Part shown: one piece after another, positions 24,580-33,523 of the stretch
How positions within the stretch are numbered: the first letter of the stretch is position 1
Layout of the letters: every line of letters starts with the position of its first letter
Assembly (NCBI GenBank): GCA_028279725.1
Contig: JANQNE010000009.1
Span: forward strand, 37,460-101,459
DNA from: Candidatus Nanoarchaeia archaeon
Lineage (GTDB): Archaea; Nanobdellota; Nanobdellia; Woesearchaeales; JANQNE01
Length of the DNA stretch: 64,000 nt
Direction: 5' to 3'
The notes under the pieces: model-generated
What the model saw: only the letters and a program-made list of their open reading frames with translations
What the model was told of the DNA's origin: nothing
Databases searched by the model: none
Made by a program: the position numbers and the translations under genes

Positions 24580-26892
24580 CTAACGCTTTTTTCCGTAGAT
24601 AAATATCTCTTCCTTAAGCAGTCTCTTTTTCTTGTGATAGCTGACATCAAGCTTTTCCTTAGAGAATATCTTCTCTATCTCTTTCTTATCTTCAATGATC
24701 AGAGCATTTGGTGTAACATTGATCACACTGTGCTTGATATAGAAACAGAATCTTCCGTTCTTCTTCAGTACTTTTTTCAGCTGTTTCAGGAATTTAGGCA
24801 TATCTTTCACATACCCCAAAGAATTTGAAGAGAAGAACACATCTACATTCTTTATCTTCTTAGGAAGCTTCCATGATTTTTCATACTTGACTTCAACTTT
24901 TCCTTTATGCTGCTTTGGAACTCTCTCCTTAAAGACTTTTATCTCTTCCTTTGACTTGTCTATAGCATATATCTTCTTGAATGGAAGCTCTCTTTTGATT
25001 ATCTTCTTTGTAAACCCACCTATACCGCAGTCATAATCAACTATTATTGAGTTCTTTTCTGTCTGACCCACTAATTTCATTATATACTTGAACAAAGGTC
25101 TTGGCATGGGTATCATATGATAATGATGTGATAACCAGGCCATGAAACTCTTCCTCAGGTTTACATATTTAGGATCATAAAACAGCTCTATAGCAAAATA
25201 TGCAGGTAATCCAAATAATATCAGTGAAGCAGATATCCTCAGCATATCAAATGCATGATGTGTCTCTTTTAAGAACATAGTCAACAAAAATCCCATGAAG
25301 AAGATGGTAAAGAAAGGTCCTATCTTTCCCAAAGGTACTTTAAATGGCCTTGGAAGATTTGGTTTCTTAAATCTCAATATAACAACACTCAACAATACAG
25401 CAGAATATAATATCAGTATCAAAGGAATCAGCAGATGCAGTAAAGTTTCATATGATCCTGCCCCTATCATAACTAAAATAGATATCACCAACACCTGGAA
25501 TATGATCGAAACATAAGGACTCTTATGTTTTGGATGTATTCTTGCAAACTGCACAAAGAACAGCTTATCTTCAGCTAATGCCATCAATAATCTAGGAGCA
25601 GTTACGATCCAGCTTGCTACAGCTCCTATAATCGAGGTAAACACTAAGATTGTAAATATCAGCATTCCTGCTGTTCCAAAATATACTCCCCCTAAGTCTC
25701 TTAATGGTGCTGCAGATTCTGCAAATGTCTCCCATGGAATAACTCCCATAGCAGTCAGTGATAATAGAAGAGCAAAGATACCTATGACTATAGTTCCGTA
25801 TATCAAAGCTTTTGGCATAACTTTAGATGGATTCTTTGTCTCTGCTGACAAAAATATTGCACTCTCCCACCCGAAAAACGTCTCTGCAATAAAAAATATC
25901 GCCAACAGCATATTCATCGCAGGAAAGACAAAGAATGGTGTGAAATTTGATATGCTGAAATTAAAGAATCCAGGGATTATTATTGCTGTAACTGTTGCAA
26001 TTGTTAACAGTGCAAATCCTACAAGCATATATGTGCTTGACTGCATCCCTCTGTATGCGATAAAATTAAACAATAATACTAGCACAATAGCGATCGGAAC
26101 ATAGAAGTTAGAGTATTGGGTAGGGATTGCATACTGCAACGCTCCTAATAATAACATTGATATCGTAACACTTCCTGCTATAGATGTTGTCCATCCTATC
26201 ACAAAAGACCAGAATCTTCCATAGCTTTGTTTTGCAAACTCATAAACTCCTCCCGCTTTTGGAAACATAGCTGTCAATTCTGAAAAACACATCGCTATAT
26301 ATACTGCAATAAGTGATAAGATTCCCCATGATATCAGTGATGCAGGTCCAGCATGTTCTGCTCCTGCTGCTGTAAGAAACCATATACCTGTTCCCATTAT
26401 TGAATTGATAGTGACTAATAATATAACCTTAAAGCTCAATACACCTTTCATCTCTTTTTCATGAGGCTGAACTTTTCTTATCTCTGTCTTCTTCAGATGC
26501 TTTCTCATCCTCAAAAACCTAGGAGCCCTTGCGATAAATCTTACTAATCTCAGTAATCTTCCGTAACGTGCTAATATCCTGACTCCTCTTAACGCTCTTG
26601 TAAATACAAAATAATCCATTCCCCAGAATATAAGGTTAAATGGTATTGTAGCTATTATATCCAAAAAGTGTTTTTTGACATAAGGAAAGAACTTAGGTGT
26701 TTCTTTCCATCTGAAATAAAGATCTATAGCAAATATGATGATGACAAAAGCATCAAATATATCTATAAGTGTAGAATATCCTTCAACACCATAGAAAAGC
26801 TCTATTATAGTGACAGTAAGAAGTAATACCAAAGCTGGCGGTATGATTGTCTGTACTACACTGTCAAGTTTGTTCTGAACTATTCTCATCAA
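24580..26892 (-). CDS. Three-domain fusion: voltage-sensor domain, APC amino-acid permease, SAM-dependent methyltransferase
   Basis: Residues 15-125 look like a voltage-sensor S1-S4 unit. The third helix reads HFLDIIATIPF, as in potassium channels, and the fourth carries arginines at 99, 102, 105, 109, 112, 115, 118 and 122, spaced mostly by three. No pore follows. Residues about 150-580 are an APC-superfamily transporter with 12 helices, starting with SIMGTGIWFL (the substrate-binding first helix) and including YEFAKQSYG. Residues about 605-770 form a class I methyltransferase domain with motif I VDYDCGIGG and AIDKSKEEI as the acidic strand. The single frame is uninterrupted across all three parts. 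Confidence 0.85.
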   Translation of the reverse strand: MMRIVQNKLDSVVQTIIPPALVLLLTVTIIELFYGVEGYSTLIDIFDAFVIIIFAIDLYFRWKETPKFFPYVKKHFLDIIATIPFNLIFWGMDYFVFTRALRGVRILARYGRLLRLVRFIARAPRFLRMRKHLKKTEIRKVQPHEKEMKGVLSFKVILLVTINSIMGTGIWFLTAAGAEHAGPASLISWGILSLIAVYIAMCFSELTAMFPKAGGVYEFAKQSYGRFWSFVIGWTTSIAGSVTISMLLLGALQYAIPTQYSNFYVPIAIVLVLLFNFIAYRGMQSSTYMLVGFALLTIATVTAIIIPGFFNFSISNFTPFFVFPAMNMLLAIFFIAETFFGWESAIFLSAETKNPSKVMPKALIYGTIVIGIFALLLSLTAMGVIPWETFAESAAPLRDLGGVYFGTAGMLIFTILVFTSIIGAVASWIVTAPRLLMALAEDKLFFVQFARIHPKHKSPYVSIIFQVLVISILVMIGAGSYETLLHLLIPLILILYSAVLLSVVILRFKKPNLPRPFKVPLGKIGPFFTIFFMGFLLTMFLKETHHAFDMLRISASLILFGLPAYFAIELFYDPKYVNLRKSFMAWLSHHYHMIPMPRPLFKYIMKLVGQTEKNSIIVDYDCGIGGFTKKIIKRELPFKKIYAIDKSKEEIKVFKERVPKQHKGKVEVKYEKSWKLPKKIKNVDVFFSSNSLGYVKDMPKFLKQLKKVLKKNGRFCFYIKHSVINVTPNALIIEDKKEIEKIFSKEKLDVSYHKKKRLLKEEIFIYGKKR

Positions 26893-26981
26893 CCTCTTTT
26901 TAATTAATCTATAAGATTGTAGTATTTAAATCTTACCATAAAACCAAAACATTTACATACTAACCAGCTTAAATGATCATT

Positions 26982-27137
26982 ATGAAAAAGATGCCAAAGG
27001 ATGAGACCATCAAAAGATGGATCAAAACTTACAGCTCAAAAAAAGCATTTGAGAAAGAGATGCTCAGAAGATTGGATATTGTAGAAGCAAAAAAGGCTAA
27101 GATAAGATATATCCTGAAAAGATTAAAAACATTGTAA
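26982..27137 (+). CDS. Small basic protein, 51 residues
   Basis: An ATG at 26982 opens a 51-codon frame beginning MKKMPKDETIKRWIKTY and ending KRLKTL, rich in lysine and arginine and wholly helical in character. An AT-rich box (ATTTACATA) lies about 30 bases upstream, which fits a leaderless transcript. It lies between two genes transcribed in the other direction. It could be a nucleic-acid-binding peptide. No family is recognised. Confidence 0.5.
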   Translation: MKKMPKDETIKRWIKTYSSKKAFEKEMLRRLDIVEAKKAKIRYILKRLKTL

Positions 27138-27180
27138 AGATTCAAATGAAAAGATCTTGTCGTAAAATTTGTAAGAGTAG

Positions 27181-28011
27181 TTAAGATCTAGAACTTCTGA
27201 AAGGAATATTTGCCTTAACTTTATTGAATAATAATAAAACTAAGAACACTGCCGCGTTGAAAAGAACTATTGTTCCTGATGCTGCAAAATCAAATGAGTA
27301 TGAGATTGCAAGTCCGCAGCATACTGTAATCACTGCAATTAATGAAGAGATCAATAAAGTTTTCTTAAAGCTTGTATGAAATTGTAAAGCTGATACTGCT
27401 GGGAGTATTATTAATGAAGATGCAAGCATCAATCCAACAACTCTCATAGATGTTACAATAGTTATTGCTGTCATCATTATTAGAAGGGTATTAAGAAAAT
27501 TTACTTTTATTCCAGATGTTTTTGCAGATTCTTCATTGAATGTGATATAGAATAGATCATTATAGAATAACAGGATAATTCCAATCACTACTATTGTAAG
27601 TGCTACAGATAAGATCATTTCTGTAGTTTTTATTGCAAGAATACTTCCAAAAAGATAGCTTAGAATATCTACATTAAAACCTTGTGCTATGCTTGCGATA
27701 AATATGCCTATTCCAAGGCTAGAATGGCTTATTATTCCTATTGCGCTATCCCCATGAACTATAGCTTTGTCTTTTAATTTCAAGATACTTAGTGAACCGA
27801 CCAGTGCAAAGAGTAAAGCTCCAAAAAATGGAGTTATGTTAAATAATAGTCCTGTCGCTACTCCTCCAAATGAAATGTGCGCTATCCCATCGCCTATTAA
27901 AGCATATCTTCTGAGCACTAAAAAAGTTCCAAGAAGAGCGCAAGCAACCGCTACAAAGATTCCTGTAATAAACGCTTTCTGCATAAATTGGTATGTAAGC
28001 ATCTCAAACAT
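27181..28011 (-). CDS. znuB: Zinc/manganese ABC transporter permease
   Basis: The 276-residue protein has about eight helices and the ABC-3 (ZnuB/MntB) signatures RRYALIGDGIAHISFGGVA, the coupling segment for the ATPase, and ALQFHTSFKKTLLIS. It forms the membrane channel for divalent metal uptake, with the ATPase and binding protein encoded upstream. It begins three bases after znuC. Whether the metal is Zn2+ or Mn2+ is discussed under the binding protein. Confidence 0.92.
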   Translation of the reverse strand: MFEMLTYQFMQKAFITGIFVAVACALLGTFLVLRRYALIGDGIAHISFGGVATGLLFNITPFFGALLFALVGSLSILKLKDKAIVHGDSAIGIISHSSLGIGIFIASIAQGFNVDILSYLFGSILAIKTTEMILSVALTIVVIGIILLFYNDLFYITFNEESAKTSGIKVNFLNTLLIMMTAITIVTSMRVVGLMLASSLIILPAVSALQFHTSFKKTLLISSLIAVITVCCGLAISYSFDFAASGTIVLFNAAVFLVLLLFNKVKANIPFRSSRS

Positions 28012-28014
28012 ATT

Positions 28015-28758
28015 TTAACCTCTATCTAAACACAAGTGATGACTATGATATTCATGTTTGTGTTTTTTATCATTTGCACAGAATTCTTTATGTGTACCGT
28101 AGAATTCCAGCTTTTGATTCAGACTCGCTACTTTAGTAACATGTCTGGTTATTCTGCCAATATCATGCGAAACAAGGACAATTGTTGTACCTTTACTATT
28201 TAGTTCTCCTAACAAATCATAAAAATTATGCTGAGACTCCTGATCCACTCCAGTGGTTGGCTCATCAAGAAATAATATTTCTGGGTTTGAGATCATTGCT
28301 CTAGCGATCAGCACTCTTTGCTGCTGTCCGCCAGAAAGTTCTCCAATTCTCTTATCAGCATATCTTTCCATATGTACTGTTTTCAATGCTTCTGTAACTC
28401 TCTTGGAATCTTCACTATTGAATATCTTTGGAAATCTTTTTCCTGATAAAAGACCCATGGCAACAACCTCATTTACTGTTGCAGGAAATTGCACTTCAAT
28501 ATTTGTCGCTTTTTGCGGAACATACCCTATCTTTGACCAGTCATCAAACTTTGCAAGAGAAATCCCATTTATCTTGATTGTTCCGCTCTGGATTGGCAGT
28601 ATTCCAAGTATAAGTTTTAGGAGTGTTGTTTTACCAGATCCATTAGGACCTATCAGACCAACAAAATCCCCTTTTCCAACACTCATGCTGATATTTGAGA
28701 GTACTTTAGCATTTGAATAGCTAAAGCTTACCCCTTTGATATCAAGGAACTTATCCAT
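28015..28758 (-). CDS. znuC: Zinc/manganese ABC transporter ATPase
   Basis: All ABC ATPase motifs are present: Walker A GPNGSGKTT, Q-loop YVPQK, signature LSGGQQQR, Walker B ILFLDEPTTG and the switch histidine in LVSHD. It powers metal uptake with the znuB permease. The C-terminus is histidine-rich (HKHEYHSHH), which may sense or hold metal. Its start is immediately after the stop of the binding-protein gene. Confidence 0.93.
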   Translation of the reverse strand: MDKFLDIKGVSFSYSNAKVLSNISMSVGKGDFVGLIGPNGSGKTTLLKLILGILPIQSGTIKINGISLAKFDDWSKIGYVPQKATNIEVQFPATVNEVVAMGLLSGKRFPKIFNSEDSKRVTEALKTVHMERYADKRIGELSGGQQQRVLIARAMISNPEILFLDEPTTGVDQESQHNFYDLLGELNSKGTTIVLVSHDIGRITRHVTKVASLNQKLEFYGTHKEFCANDKKHKHEYHSHHLCLDRG

Positions 28759-30324
28759 TTATTCACACTCTAATGCAGCTTTTAAGGTGTCCAGGTTGCT
28801 TTCCATCAGGGATATGAAAGTTACACCTTGATCAAACTCTTCTTTCATCAGATTGTGTCCTGGATTAAGCATCATTGTTTTTGCTCCTGTCTGTTCAGCA
28901 ATTGCTTCTGCCATTCTTGGGCTTACAAGTTCTTCAAACAAGATATACTTTATCCCATGTTCTTCAGTTAAGTCTGCTATTTCTTTTATTGCTTTAGGTG
29001 TTGGCTCACTGTCAGGAGAGATTCCATAAGCAGATAAGAATCCTATGTCGTAACTCTTAGCAAGATATGCATATGCATTATGCCCCCCTGTAATGAATTC
29101 TTTTTGCTTGCATGATTCTAATCCTTGCTTGTAACTATTGTCAAGTTCAGCTAATTTTTGATTATAGTTTTCCGCATTTGCAAGATAGGATTCTTTATTT
29201 GCAGGATCCATTTTTGATAATGTATCTGCAATAGCATCAACTACTTTCACGTCATTATTGAAGTCAAGCCAGAAGTGTGGATCATATTCTCCGTGATGGT
29301 GATGTCCTGATTCAGGTTCTTGTTCTATAGGTTCAACATCATTTCCAGAAACATCCTTGAAGAAATGTTCTTTGTCTTCAAATTCAAATGGCATATGTTC
29401 TGTGAAAAATGCATACTTTCCAGCTTTCTCAATTTTCACAGTAAAAACAGTCATATCCTTTGTTTCATCAAAATTAAGGCTGTATGCTGTTTCTTTTGCA
29501 ACTAATTCATCACCGTCTTTTTTAGATTCTGAATTTTCTGATTCTAATAATTCTTCAGCTGTTTCTTCTGAAGACTCTATGTCTTCAGCTTCAAGAACAA
29601 TCATTTTCATTGCAGGATCTGTATAGTCTCCACCTACTTTTGCAAAGGACCATTCATAGGTCCCTACACCAAGATCAAAAACACCAGCCCATTCAAAGGC
29701 ATGTTCTCCATGTCCATTTTCTTCTTCATGTTCTTCAAATGAACAAACTAAAACACACTGCAGAGTACAGATTACTTCACCAGGCTCATGTCGACAAGCA
29801 CTTGCGCATTCATTAAACTCACCACCAATTTCTTCACAATCTTCTTTACTTATGCCTTCACATTCTTCATGATCTTCAATCCAAGTTCCGGAGTGTTCTG
29901 AGCATTCTTCTTCATGATCCTCATCTCCGTGTTCATCTTCATGTTCATCTGATTTGAGCAGATTAACTTTAGAGCTAGCATCAAGAAGTGTCAATTCTGG
30001 ATTATCTACACCTTCTATGATGTCATGAGCCCAAGGCTCCATGTCAGCACCGATATAAAGAAATAGATCTGCTTTCTTTATCTTGATAATATCACTTGGT
30101 TTTGGCTCAAATGTATGAGGCTCTGCACCAGGCGGTATAATCAAGGTAACGTCAACATTATCTGCTCCAACTGCATTTACAAACTCATAAAGTGGATATA
30201 AAGTCGTAACAATAGTTATTTTATCTACACTTTTAGTCTCAGATTGTGGTTCCTGCTGTTCGCAACCAACTAAAAAAGACACCAATATTAGAATTCCCAT
30301 AAATAAAAAAGTTTTATTTTTCAT
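28759..30324 (-). CDS. znuA: Metal-binding lipoprotein of the ZnuA type with a large inserted domain
   Basis: A lipoprotein signal ends in LVGC (Cys21). The fold is the cluster A-I solute-binding protein with metal ligands in PHTFEPKPSD (His70) and DPHFWLDFN (His350). Such proteins usually have a short His-rich loop and about 300 residues. Here residues about 125-345 hold a large insert: His/Glu-rich ends (DEHEDEHGDEDHEEE, GHHHHGEYD), a cluster of seven to eight cysteines around 141-194, and a beta domain (HAFEWAGVFDLGVG ... YAFFTEHMPFEFE). The His-rich loop favours zinc. An AGGGGGAT ribosome site precedes the ATG. Confidence 0.9.
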   Translation of the reverse strand: MKNKTFLFMGILILVSFLVGCEQQEPQSETKSVDKITIVTTLYPLYEFVNAVGADNVDVTLIIPPGAEPHTFEPKPSDIIKIKKADLFLYIGADMEPWAHDIIEGVDNPELTLLDASSKVNLLKSDEHEDEHGDEDHEEECSEHSGTWIEDHEECEGISKEDCEEIGGEFNECASACRHEPGEVICTLQCVLVCSFEEHEEENGHGEHAFEWAGVFDLGVGTYEWSFAKVGGDYTDPAMKMIVLEAEDIESSEETAEELLESENSESKKDGDELVAKETAYSLNFDETKDMTVFTVKIEKAGKYAFFTEHMPFEFEDKEHFFKDVSGNDVEPIEQEPESGHHHHGEYDPHFWLDFNNDVKVVDAIADTLSKMDPANKESYLANAENYNQKLAELDNSYKQGLESCKQKEFITGGHNAYAYLAKSYDIGFLSAYGISPDSEPTPKAIKEIADLTEEHGIKYILFEELVSPRMAEAIAEQTGAKTMMLNPGHNLMKEEFDQGVTFISLMESNLDTLKAALECE

Positions 30325-30395
30325 AATAATCCCCCTTTTTATAATTTATTCATACATATACGTATATCAGTAACCACTACCTTTATAAACTTTAT

Positions 30396-30410
30396 TGATT
30401 CCCATTCTCA
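30396..30410. promoter_or_regulatory. Candidate Fur/Zur box in the znuA-regulator intergenic region
   Basis: TGATTCCCATTCTCA fits the 7-1-7 Fur-type box (TGATAATNATTATCA) at about 10 of 14 positions when read on the minus strand. A second dyad, AAAATTCA-GT-TGAATTTT (about 30418-30435), lies a few bases away. Both are between the divergent znu operon and the Fur-family gene, the expected place for metal control. Confidence 0.45.
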
Positions 30411-30472
30411 ATAACGAAAATTCAGTTGAATTTTTGGAACAAGAAATCTCAGTAGGAGATTTCTAAGTAAGG

Positions 30473-30832
30473 ATGAAATCAAGAAACACTAAACAAAAAG
30501 AGATTATAGATAAAGAGATTGAAAAGATCAAGGATTTTTTTACTGCAGAAGATCTCCATAACACTGTAAAGAAGATATATCCAGACATTGGACTTGCAAC
30601 AATCTACAGATTCTTAAAAGATCTAAAGAAAAAAAAGAAGATCCATACATACACTTGTAACAATAGACTTCTATACTCAAGAGATAAAAGATCTCATTGT
30701 CATTTTATCTGCGAAGAGACTGGAAAGATGATACATTTCGATGTCGATTCATTAGATTTCTTAAAGAACAAGATACCTGGTTCTATCTCAAGCTTTCAGA
30801 TAGAAGTAAAAGGCAGATATGAGAAGAAATAG
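30473..30832 (+). CDS. Fur-family metal regulator, short form
   Basis: The winged helix is of the Fur type: RNTKQKEIIDKEI, FFTAEDLHNTVKKIYPDIGLATIYRFLKDL and the wing region. The dimerisation part keeps HCHFICEETGKMIHFD, matching HxHxxCxxCG, but the second cysteine is a glutamate and the usual C-terminal CxxC is absent, so the structural zinc site is reduced. It is divergent from znuACB, so it is probably their zinc-responsive repressor (Zur-like). The ATG follows AGGAG. Confidence 0.85.
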   Translation: MKSRNTKQKEIIDKEIEKIKDFFTAEDLHNTVKKIYPDIGLATIYRFLKDLKKKKKIHTYTCNNRLLYSRDKRSHCHFICEETGKMIHFDVDSLDFLKNKIPGSISSFQIEVKGRYEKK

Positions 30833-30894
30833 TACTACTTTTTAGGAGTTAAAAACAGAAACATTTATAAATAGTAAATGCCTTTGTCCTCTAT

Positions 30895-32697
30895 ATGGCG
30901 AACGAAAGAGGAATTAAAAAACGTAGATTAATCCATCATATAGCCACAGGAGGAACTATTGGTAGTGGTATGACTGAAAACGCTAGACAGACTGATTCTG
31001 AAGCACAGAAGAAAAATCTCGGAACACTTGTTTCTATTCCCCATACAGACTATCAGAGTATAGATGTCCTTATGGGTGGAGACAGTTCAGAACATCCAAG
31101 AAGTCATCTTATAGATCTTGCAAAAAGAACAGTTGCATATGCAGATGAAGGTCATGGCATGGTCATAGAACACGGAACTGACACCATGAATATCGCTGCT
31201 GCTACACTTGCATTAGCAGGAAATGAATCATGGAAATATCCTGTTGTTTTTTTAGGTTCTATGAAAGGTCCTGATGTAGAAGGATCTGATGCTCCTATTA
31301 ATATTCTTACAGCAGGTTATTTTGCAGCATTTGGAAATGCTTCAGGTGTTCTTGCAGTAAGGCCTAACGGAAAGATAATCACAAGCAGGCACGACACACC
31401 TGGAGGATCAGTTGACTGGCATGGAAGAGGTATACAGCAGGCACCTGATGCTTACTTCGCTCAGATTGACTTAGAAAAACTTCTTACAACTATAAATGAT
31501 TATAAACATCATAACGAAACATCCATGGATCGGAATATAAAAGAAAGATTAGCAGGACTGTATAAGCATGTAAAAGATCCTACTCATGAACAGATTGCAC
31601 AAGTATATGAATCAGCTAAAAGATCTGCTAGGACAAATTTCCCTTATTCAATCAGGAATTTCGAAAGTATAATTGAATACCAAAGAAGAGTCAATGACGG
31701 AACTCTTGACACTGCAGACGCTATTGTCGTAGGCGGAAGAGGAAGAGTTCCTACTATGAGCATACTTGGATTAAGCAGAGAACATATCACTGAATTTAAG
31801 GATAAGAGTATAAGACAGGATTATTCTAAGATTGTTGAGAACATTTATGATGTGATAAAATTCCAGGATAAGAGAGACAGGATTGTCGGCACAATTATCC
31901 AGCCTTTAGCACTTATAGATAACATCCAGAAATCTAGTCTCTTGAGAAAGGAAGGTAAAGTAGAATGGGATAAGGTCATGTCTCAATACCTAAACAAGAT
32001 TGGATTTAGTGTGGGTGATCATACAAACTCAATTATTGATTTCTGGGAAAAATATTCAGGAAAGCCAAACACAGACTTTAACTTTAATGACATTATATCG
32101 ATTGATGGATCAAGCGATCCTACTTGGTTTTATTCTGCAGTCGAGAAAAATCCTCCTAAAGGTGTAATTATAAAAGCAACAGGAGCATCAGGATTAAGAT
32201 TAAGAGAAGGATCAGGTGATAATTATCTTGCATTGCTTAAAGGATTGAAAGACAGTAATATTCCCACTGTACTTACAAGCGGTTCAAGAGGAGAGGTAAC
32301 TTCATTAGAATATGGTCCTGGATTTGAACTGTACGAATCTGACCTTTGCTTTTTCGCAGGAACAATGGACAGTGATCTTGTCCAGCCAAGAATTGCTTTG
32401 TTGAATTCATTTGAAAATAGAAAGTTTATTTCAGAACTTGTTGATCTCCATCCTGAAAAAGATATTGAAAGAAACATGTACAGACAGCTTCTTTCAGGGA
32501 TACATTACAGAAAACCCCATGAAGGAGAAACACCAGACAGAAAAAGGATAGAAGATAAGTATGGCATAGAAACAAGAGTTGATCTTTTATCAGGAATGCA
32601 CGCTAAAAAAGCCATCTTAGGAGCTTACCTGCACACTGTTCTGCAGTCAGGCATGAAAGTTTCTGAAAACCTTCCTAATATACTTACGAGAAATTAG
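30895..32697 (+). CDS. Asparaginase-like protein enlarged to 600 residues
   Basis: The N-terminal domain has the type I asparaginase motifs: IATGGTIGSG (catalytic threonine), VIEHGTDTMN and VVFLGSMKGPDVEGSDAPIN (catalytic Asp and Lys region). The C-terminal domain reappears only near residue 425 with GVIIKATGASGLRL, NIPTVLTSGSRGEV and a final helix. About 200 residues (roughly 205-420) are inserted between the two. Canonical enzymes have about 330 residues; GatD, the tRNA-amidotransferase relative, has about 430 and an N-terminal extension not seen here. A leaderless start at 30895 is supported by TTTATAAATA at 30864-30873. Confidence 0.8.
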   Translation: MANERGIKKRRLIHHIATGGTIGSGMTENARQTDSEAQKKNLGTLVSIPHTDYQSIDVLMGGDSSEHPRSHLIDLAKRTVAYADEGHGMVIEHGTDTMNIAAATLALAGNESWKYPVVFLGSMKGPDVEGSDAPINILTAGYFAAFGNASGVLAVRPNGKIITSRHDTPGGSVDWHGRGIQQAPDAYFAQIDLEKLLTTINDYKHHNETSMDRNIKERLAGLYKHVKDPTHEQIAQVYESAKRSARTNFPYSIRNFESIIEYQRRVNDGTLDTADAIVVGGRGRVPTMSILGLSREHITEFKDKSIRQDYSKIVENIYDVIKFQDKRDRIVGTIIQPLALIDNIQKSSLLRKEGKVEWDKVMSQYLNKIGFSVGDHTNSIIDFWEKYSGKPNTDFNFNDIISIDGSSDPTWFYSAVEKNPPKGVIIKATGASGLRLREGSGDNYLALLKGLKDSNIPTVLTSGSRGEVTSLEYGPGFELYESDLCFFAGTMDSDLVQPRIALLNSFENRKFISELVDLHPEKDIERNMYRQLLSGIHYRKPHEGETPDRKRIEDKYGIETRVDLLSGMHAKKAILGAYLHTVLQSGMKVSENLPNILTRN

Positions 32698-32724
32698 TCT
32701 AGATATTTATGGTCATGAAAAGAA

Positions 32725-33426
32725 CTAACCACATGAACGATAATCAGCAGTTTGAGATTCTCTAAAAACATCCATGTACTCCTTCAAAGATTTTGGATCT
32801 TTATGGATTGTATTGCTGATTATAACATGAGAGCAGTGTTCCTTTAATTCATCTGCCTGACCAACAGTGGAGATTCCACCACCGCATATGATTAAATTTT
32901 TATCGTATTTTGATCTCACTGCCTTGATCAGATCCAATCTTTCGCTTATCGGAGAATTTTGATTTCTAGAACCTCCTTCAAAATAGATTATTTTATGTAT
33001 CATGCTGTTGGATAAAGCTTCAATCACTTCTTCATCTGTGGGTATTTTTGTTAAACCCAAAATTCTCGCAGTATCGGAGTTTGGATGTAATACTGCAAAA
33101 TTCATCAGATCGCACTTACCTGGAAAATTAGTCTTAACATAAGTAAAACAATCTTCAAATAATTTATTGATCTCTTCTCTAGAATATATCAATGGATCTG
33201 AACCATAGATATGCCTCGCTAAGTGTCCTGTTTTCTCTATTTGATCCAGGTTCCCAGGATAAAGGCTTGCATCTACATTTAATTCATTAAATACTTTAGC
33301 CATTTCATCTCCAGAAGAAGTAGAACATCCAACCCAGACATTATTGGGCTTTAAGATATTCACTTCACCGATAAGCTCTTCCAGGTTCTCATCATTAGGA
33401 TCTATCAAAGTTATTAATTCTGCCAT
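32725..33426 (-). CDS. Geranylgeranylglyceryl phosphate synthase-like TIM barrel
   Basis: The sequence order matches GGGP synthase/PcrB: LITLIDPNDEN at the first strand, VGCSTSSG, LYPGNLDQI, KIIYFEGGSRNQN and a phosphate-binding ICGGGISTVGQADEL. The family joins glycerol-1-phosphate with a C20 prenyl diphosphate, the first ether step of archaeal lipids. Several consensus residues differ, so it may be a divergent paralogue. I start it at the ATG at 33426 because a TTAAATA box lies about 27 bases upstream; a TTG six bases earlier is less likely. Confidence 0.8.
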   Translation of the reverse strand: MAELITLIDPNDENLEELIGEVNILKPNNVWVGCSTSSGDEMAKVFNELNVDASLYPGNLDQIEKTGHLARHIYGSDPLIYSREEINKLFEDCFTYVKTNFPGKCDLMNFAVLHPNSDTARILGLTKIPTDEEVIEALSNSMIHKIIYFEGGSRNQNSPISERLDLIKAVRSKYDKNLIICGGGISTVGQADELKEHCSHVIISNTIHKDPKSLKEYMDVFRESQTADYRSCG

Positions 33427-33523
33427 AATCAAATAACAAAGCGGGTGATATTTAAAGATTTAGCTTAATTTTATAAATAAAAGGCATTTATCACCGATAA
33501 AAAGAGGTTCTTGAGGTATTAAA

